A stretch of 35,014 nucleotides of DNA. It comes from Legionella santicrucis. Lineage in GTDB: Bacteria; Pseudomonadota; Gammaproteobacteria; Legionellales; Legionellaceae. Within the stretch, counting starts at the first letter, position 1. The number at the start of each line of letters is the position of its first letter. This document shows positions 33,801 through 35,014 of the stretch, piece after piece. Below the pieces are notes generated by a model that worked only from the letters and a program-made list of their open reading frames with translations, had not been told where the DNA came from and did not search any database. Where the stretch lies: contig NZ_LNYU01000091.1 of assembly GCF_001468135.1 (NCBI RefSeq), forward strand, positions 768,798 to 803,811. The letters run 5' to 3'. The translations under genes were made by a program, and so were the position numbers.

Positions 33801-34405
33801 ATTTGTGCATCGAACTTTTGGCCTTCTTGTTTCGTTGCTTTCTTACCCATTTTCCCCATCGCCTCAATAGCTTCTGCATGCGGCAAAAGGGTGCGAAAAC
33901 GGGGATTGGCAAGGTAAAGGTTGGCCAGTTTTAGCCATTGTGGAAACGCACACATATCGGCTTTGGGTAACTCAAATAAGCATGCATCATGAACCAGGTA
34001 GTTGTGGGCATTTTGGTCTTTAAATTGGAGTAAATAATTCAATACCGCTTTTTCATCCTTAAAAATCGTGGCTAATTTAAAAGCATGGTCTTCAGCCACC
34101 CCATTGTGTTCCACAATAAGGGCTAATTGACATAAAGGAAGCACTTTTTGATAACAGTCATGATGAATAAATCCCTTATCATTTGGGGGAAGAGTAGTAT
34201 TAGGGAGTGCCGTTGCTTCTATAAAGTCACCTAGTCCCCACTGCTGTAATGTGGCCTTCATGAAATAAGCCCCTTCTTCACCATAATCATGGTGAATGCG
34301 CTCGATGAACTCATTGGTTTTGGCGCTATAGGCGAGTGATTTTTGTTTTAATCCCTGGATGGTTTGGAGCTCTTTTAGAATATCCAGCATGGACAAGGTT
34401 GGCAT
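30893..34405 (-). CDS. Giant ankyrin-repeat protein, candidate Dot/Icm effector
   Basis: 1170 residues in three parts. Residues 1-590 are a non-repeat region: a charged helical stretch near 180-260 and a compact domain at about 320-450 with ITHCCQYLGGVG, GIASPNGGFYVL, AQAWVWKG (399-406) and LDSIE (412-416); the last blocks recall acetyltransferase-like domains but I cannot name it. Residues about 597-770 hold canonical 33-residue ankyrin repeats. Residues about 771-1130 hold ten copies of a 37-residue ankyrin variant, G.T.LH.AA.NPESLKTIL then ELLPENQRLEAVRIQ. No signal peptide. Ankyrin effectors are delivered to the host by Dot/Icm in Legionella; that is known for the group, inferred here. 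The N-terminal coding part is visibly richer in G+C than the neighbours. Confidence 0.88.
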   Translation of the reverse strand: MPTLSMLDILKELQTIQGLKQKSLAYSAKTNEFIERIHHDYGEEGAYFMKATLQQWGLGDFIEATALPNTTLPPNDKGFIHHDCYQKVLPLCQLALIVEHNGVAEDHAFKLATIFKDEKAVLNYLLQFKDQNAHNYLVHDACLFELPKADMCAFPQWLKLANLYLANPRFRTLLPHAEAIEAMGKMGKKATKQEGQKFDAQIRDKIQDVKKELSTVARQYKSLKKKPLTNPEARMAREEQLKVFSQRLFELQTQLVSLCQGRLPLANIDMIVLEAFYAKYQQEHSAAQQILIQNGISPQNREQFYALKRDNAEKTIPDVLIDGKDIGYPGIYIKKLDTTSDKGAALAACLGKITHCCQYLGGVGSECVVHGIASPNGGFYVLCQGEAQNPSLDDAILAQAWVWKGQNGALCLDSIESAVKQEKIAPVADMFRLLGHTLCQEHHIPQVNTGAQSGISRQVACKDYPAIKERLQDYTGYCDSKSQLPLAGASMPYLFYGKVASSQLQARIAEETKRFFQELFSTQESLHNNEALQQVLAFTLSTKNLALLQLLAQYASNHNEAFDALLANRYYLDQLNQGIIAFDALEQGASINARNKKGQSALHIATLNADNESLSKLIARGINVNIQDKYGNTALIHAFKKVVYKDKNEVGRDIAQQLIAAQAQIEIKDEDENTPLIIAVKNNDLAMVNYLLEYGACLETFDGDMKTALFWAAENGDEAIFDVLLEHGATVNGVSYPEENTPLMAALKNHHFGIAQKILSQKEVAITQKNRYGETALHLAADNPEILKAILALYPENQCLEAVKVENKGGETALYYAVMNPESLKTILELLPVNQRFEAVRIQNKDGNTMLHYAATNSESLKTILELLPVNQRLEAVRIQDKYGRALLYFAATNPESLKIILELLPENQRLEAVIVKNKDGNTVLHDAAMNAESLKTILALLPENQRLEAVIIQDNDGHTVLHLADDNPESLKATLELLPVNQRPEAVIIQDNYGHTVLHLAAINSESLKIVLALLPENQRLEAVVIQDNYGHTVLHHAADNYEILKTILELYSENKRFEAVMSQDEGGNTALHFVASNAKSLKTILELLPENQRLEAVRIKNKNGITVLRHATIVNPESLKTIQALLPAKTDYSNKNKDILIPQNRHSFFTTAKENKSDKYVLHSPAPV
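31016..32095 (-). repeat. Ten 111-bp in-frame repeats inside the ankyrin gene
   Basis: DNA encoding the 37-residue ankyrin variant repeats in steps of 111 bp. Words such as CAATAACTCTAGAATGGTCTTTAG recur at each step on the plus strand with few changes, closer at DNA level than normal ankyrin repeats. Copy number may vary between strains by recombination, since each step keeps the frame. Confidence 0.85.
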
Positions 34406-34544
34406 AGTTTATTTCTCTAAAATTGTATTATGTGAGGTGGCCAAATCAGCCTTTTTTACTAACCACATAGGGGTTCACTAAAAGTAAAAACCAGTACAAC
34501 AAAAAAATGGCTCACCTCGACCCAATATGAGCAGATTTTAATCT

Positions 34545-34684
34545 ATGCGATTGTTAAATATAACTGTCAAAAATGAACAGGGTACAAAAGCTGAAAAAAT
34601 ATACTTAGTGAAGGTGATGTATCTACTTCAGAAGTGATAAAAACTAAATTTGGTCACATAATCGTTAAAGGACACAGACGATAG
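34545..34684 (+). pseudogene. Short frameshifted gene remnant
   Basis: From ATG 34545 the frame reads MRLLNITVKNEQGTK then AEKIY; if one base is restored near 34600 it continues as LSEGDVSTSEVIKTKF then GHIIVKGHRR and TAG at 34682. The two halves read like one 47-codon protein. Family unknown; no ribosome site seen. Chance is possible in so short a frame. Confidence 0.35.
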
Positions 34685-35014
34685 TCAAGATATAAACACG
34701 CACTTTAGCCGCCCATGCGGCACCTTATTTTAAAAATTTAATTTAATTTTCTTATATTCAATACTGATAACATTCTGTAAATACAGTATTTTTCCTTGTG
34801 TCAATAATAATTATTAACATTACCCTTTCCTCTTTATTGTTTAATAACAAACTGAACAACAATTAATCAAAAATAAACTTAAGAAATTGTTAGTTTAATG
34901 AATCAATTAAGGTATAAGGAGAACGTCAGGGCGATTTCACCAAAGTTTAAGAATTAATCAGTCAATCCAGCTGTAATCTAAAATAAAAGGAATGAAGTAG
35001 TAGAATTTTTAAAT
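34685..35014. other. AT-rich intergenic end of window
   Basis: GCCGC-CCAT-GCGGC (34708-34721) followed by ACCTTATTTT could be a weak terminator on the plus strand. AATACTG...CAGTATT lies at about 34759-34791. The rest is AT-rich with no reading frame; a gene may begin beyond the window. The sequence between the ankyrin gene start (34405) and 34544 probably holds that gene's promoter. Confidence 0.45.

Noticed and set aside
33052..33934. Plus-strand ORFs opposite the N-terminal part of the ankyrin gene
   Set aside because: They are antisense shadows of a long, continuous, well-composed minus-strand gene.

Overview
The window looks like a chromosomal segment of a Legionella species or a close relative. 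It is AT-rich gammaproteobacterial DNA carrying housekeeping genes (dnaE, hisC, a rhlE-type helicase, mltA, a phenylalanine pathway). Between them lie features typical of that genus: a large ankyrin-repeat protein, several unrecognised proteins of the kind that are often Dot/Icm substrates, a zinc-type phospholipase C of the PlcA/B/C group, and short structured repeats. The assignment rests on protein pattern recognition only; no search was run.

Layout. 1-420: the right-hand end of a tandem array of about 145-bp structured repeats. 585-8807: an accessory block with a GH64/thaumatin-like glucanase, a 548-residue membrane-segment protein, an MFS transporter, a secreted beta-rich (probably outer-membrane) protein, two unknowns and a secreted NodB deacetylase. 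8952-13756: mltA, a three-gene minor-pilin operon, then hisC and phhB. 13884-19761: an unknown protein, dnaE, a methyltransferase and an ExoD-family protein. 19780-22800: unknown genes, a secreted phospholipase C and at least two decayed genes. 23030-25667: a DEAD-box helicase and a candidate effector. 25952-29388: a phenylalanine operon. 29405-30075: a second repeat array, six units of 116 bp. 30206-35014: a transposase remnant, a PhnA/YjdM-type zinc-ribbon protein, the 1170-residue ankyrin protein and an AT-rich tail.

The best-supported new system is the phenylalanine operon at 25952-29388. A promoter-like sequence precedes a 36-codon leader peptide with six Phe codons and one Tyr codon within eleven codons. 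The end of the leader reading frame can pair with the left arm of a GC-rich terminator, which is the classical layout of ribosome-mediated attenuation. Downstream are DAHP synthase, a stand-alone prephenate dehydratase-like protein with no ACT domain, a stand-alone AroQ chorismate mutase, and a class I aminotransferase. They are closely packed, two pairs overlap, and together they would cover the committed steps to phenylalanine.

Four decayed genes not visible as long ORFs were found by reading intergenic DNA: an AAA-ATPase Walker A fragment (18369-18482), an unknown gene with several lesions (19992-20330), an orphan 3' gene end with its terminator (22548-22794), and an IS4-like transposase C-terminus with a one-base loss in a G run (30206-30369). 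A fifth short frameshifted frame lies at 34545-34684.
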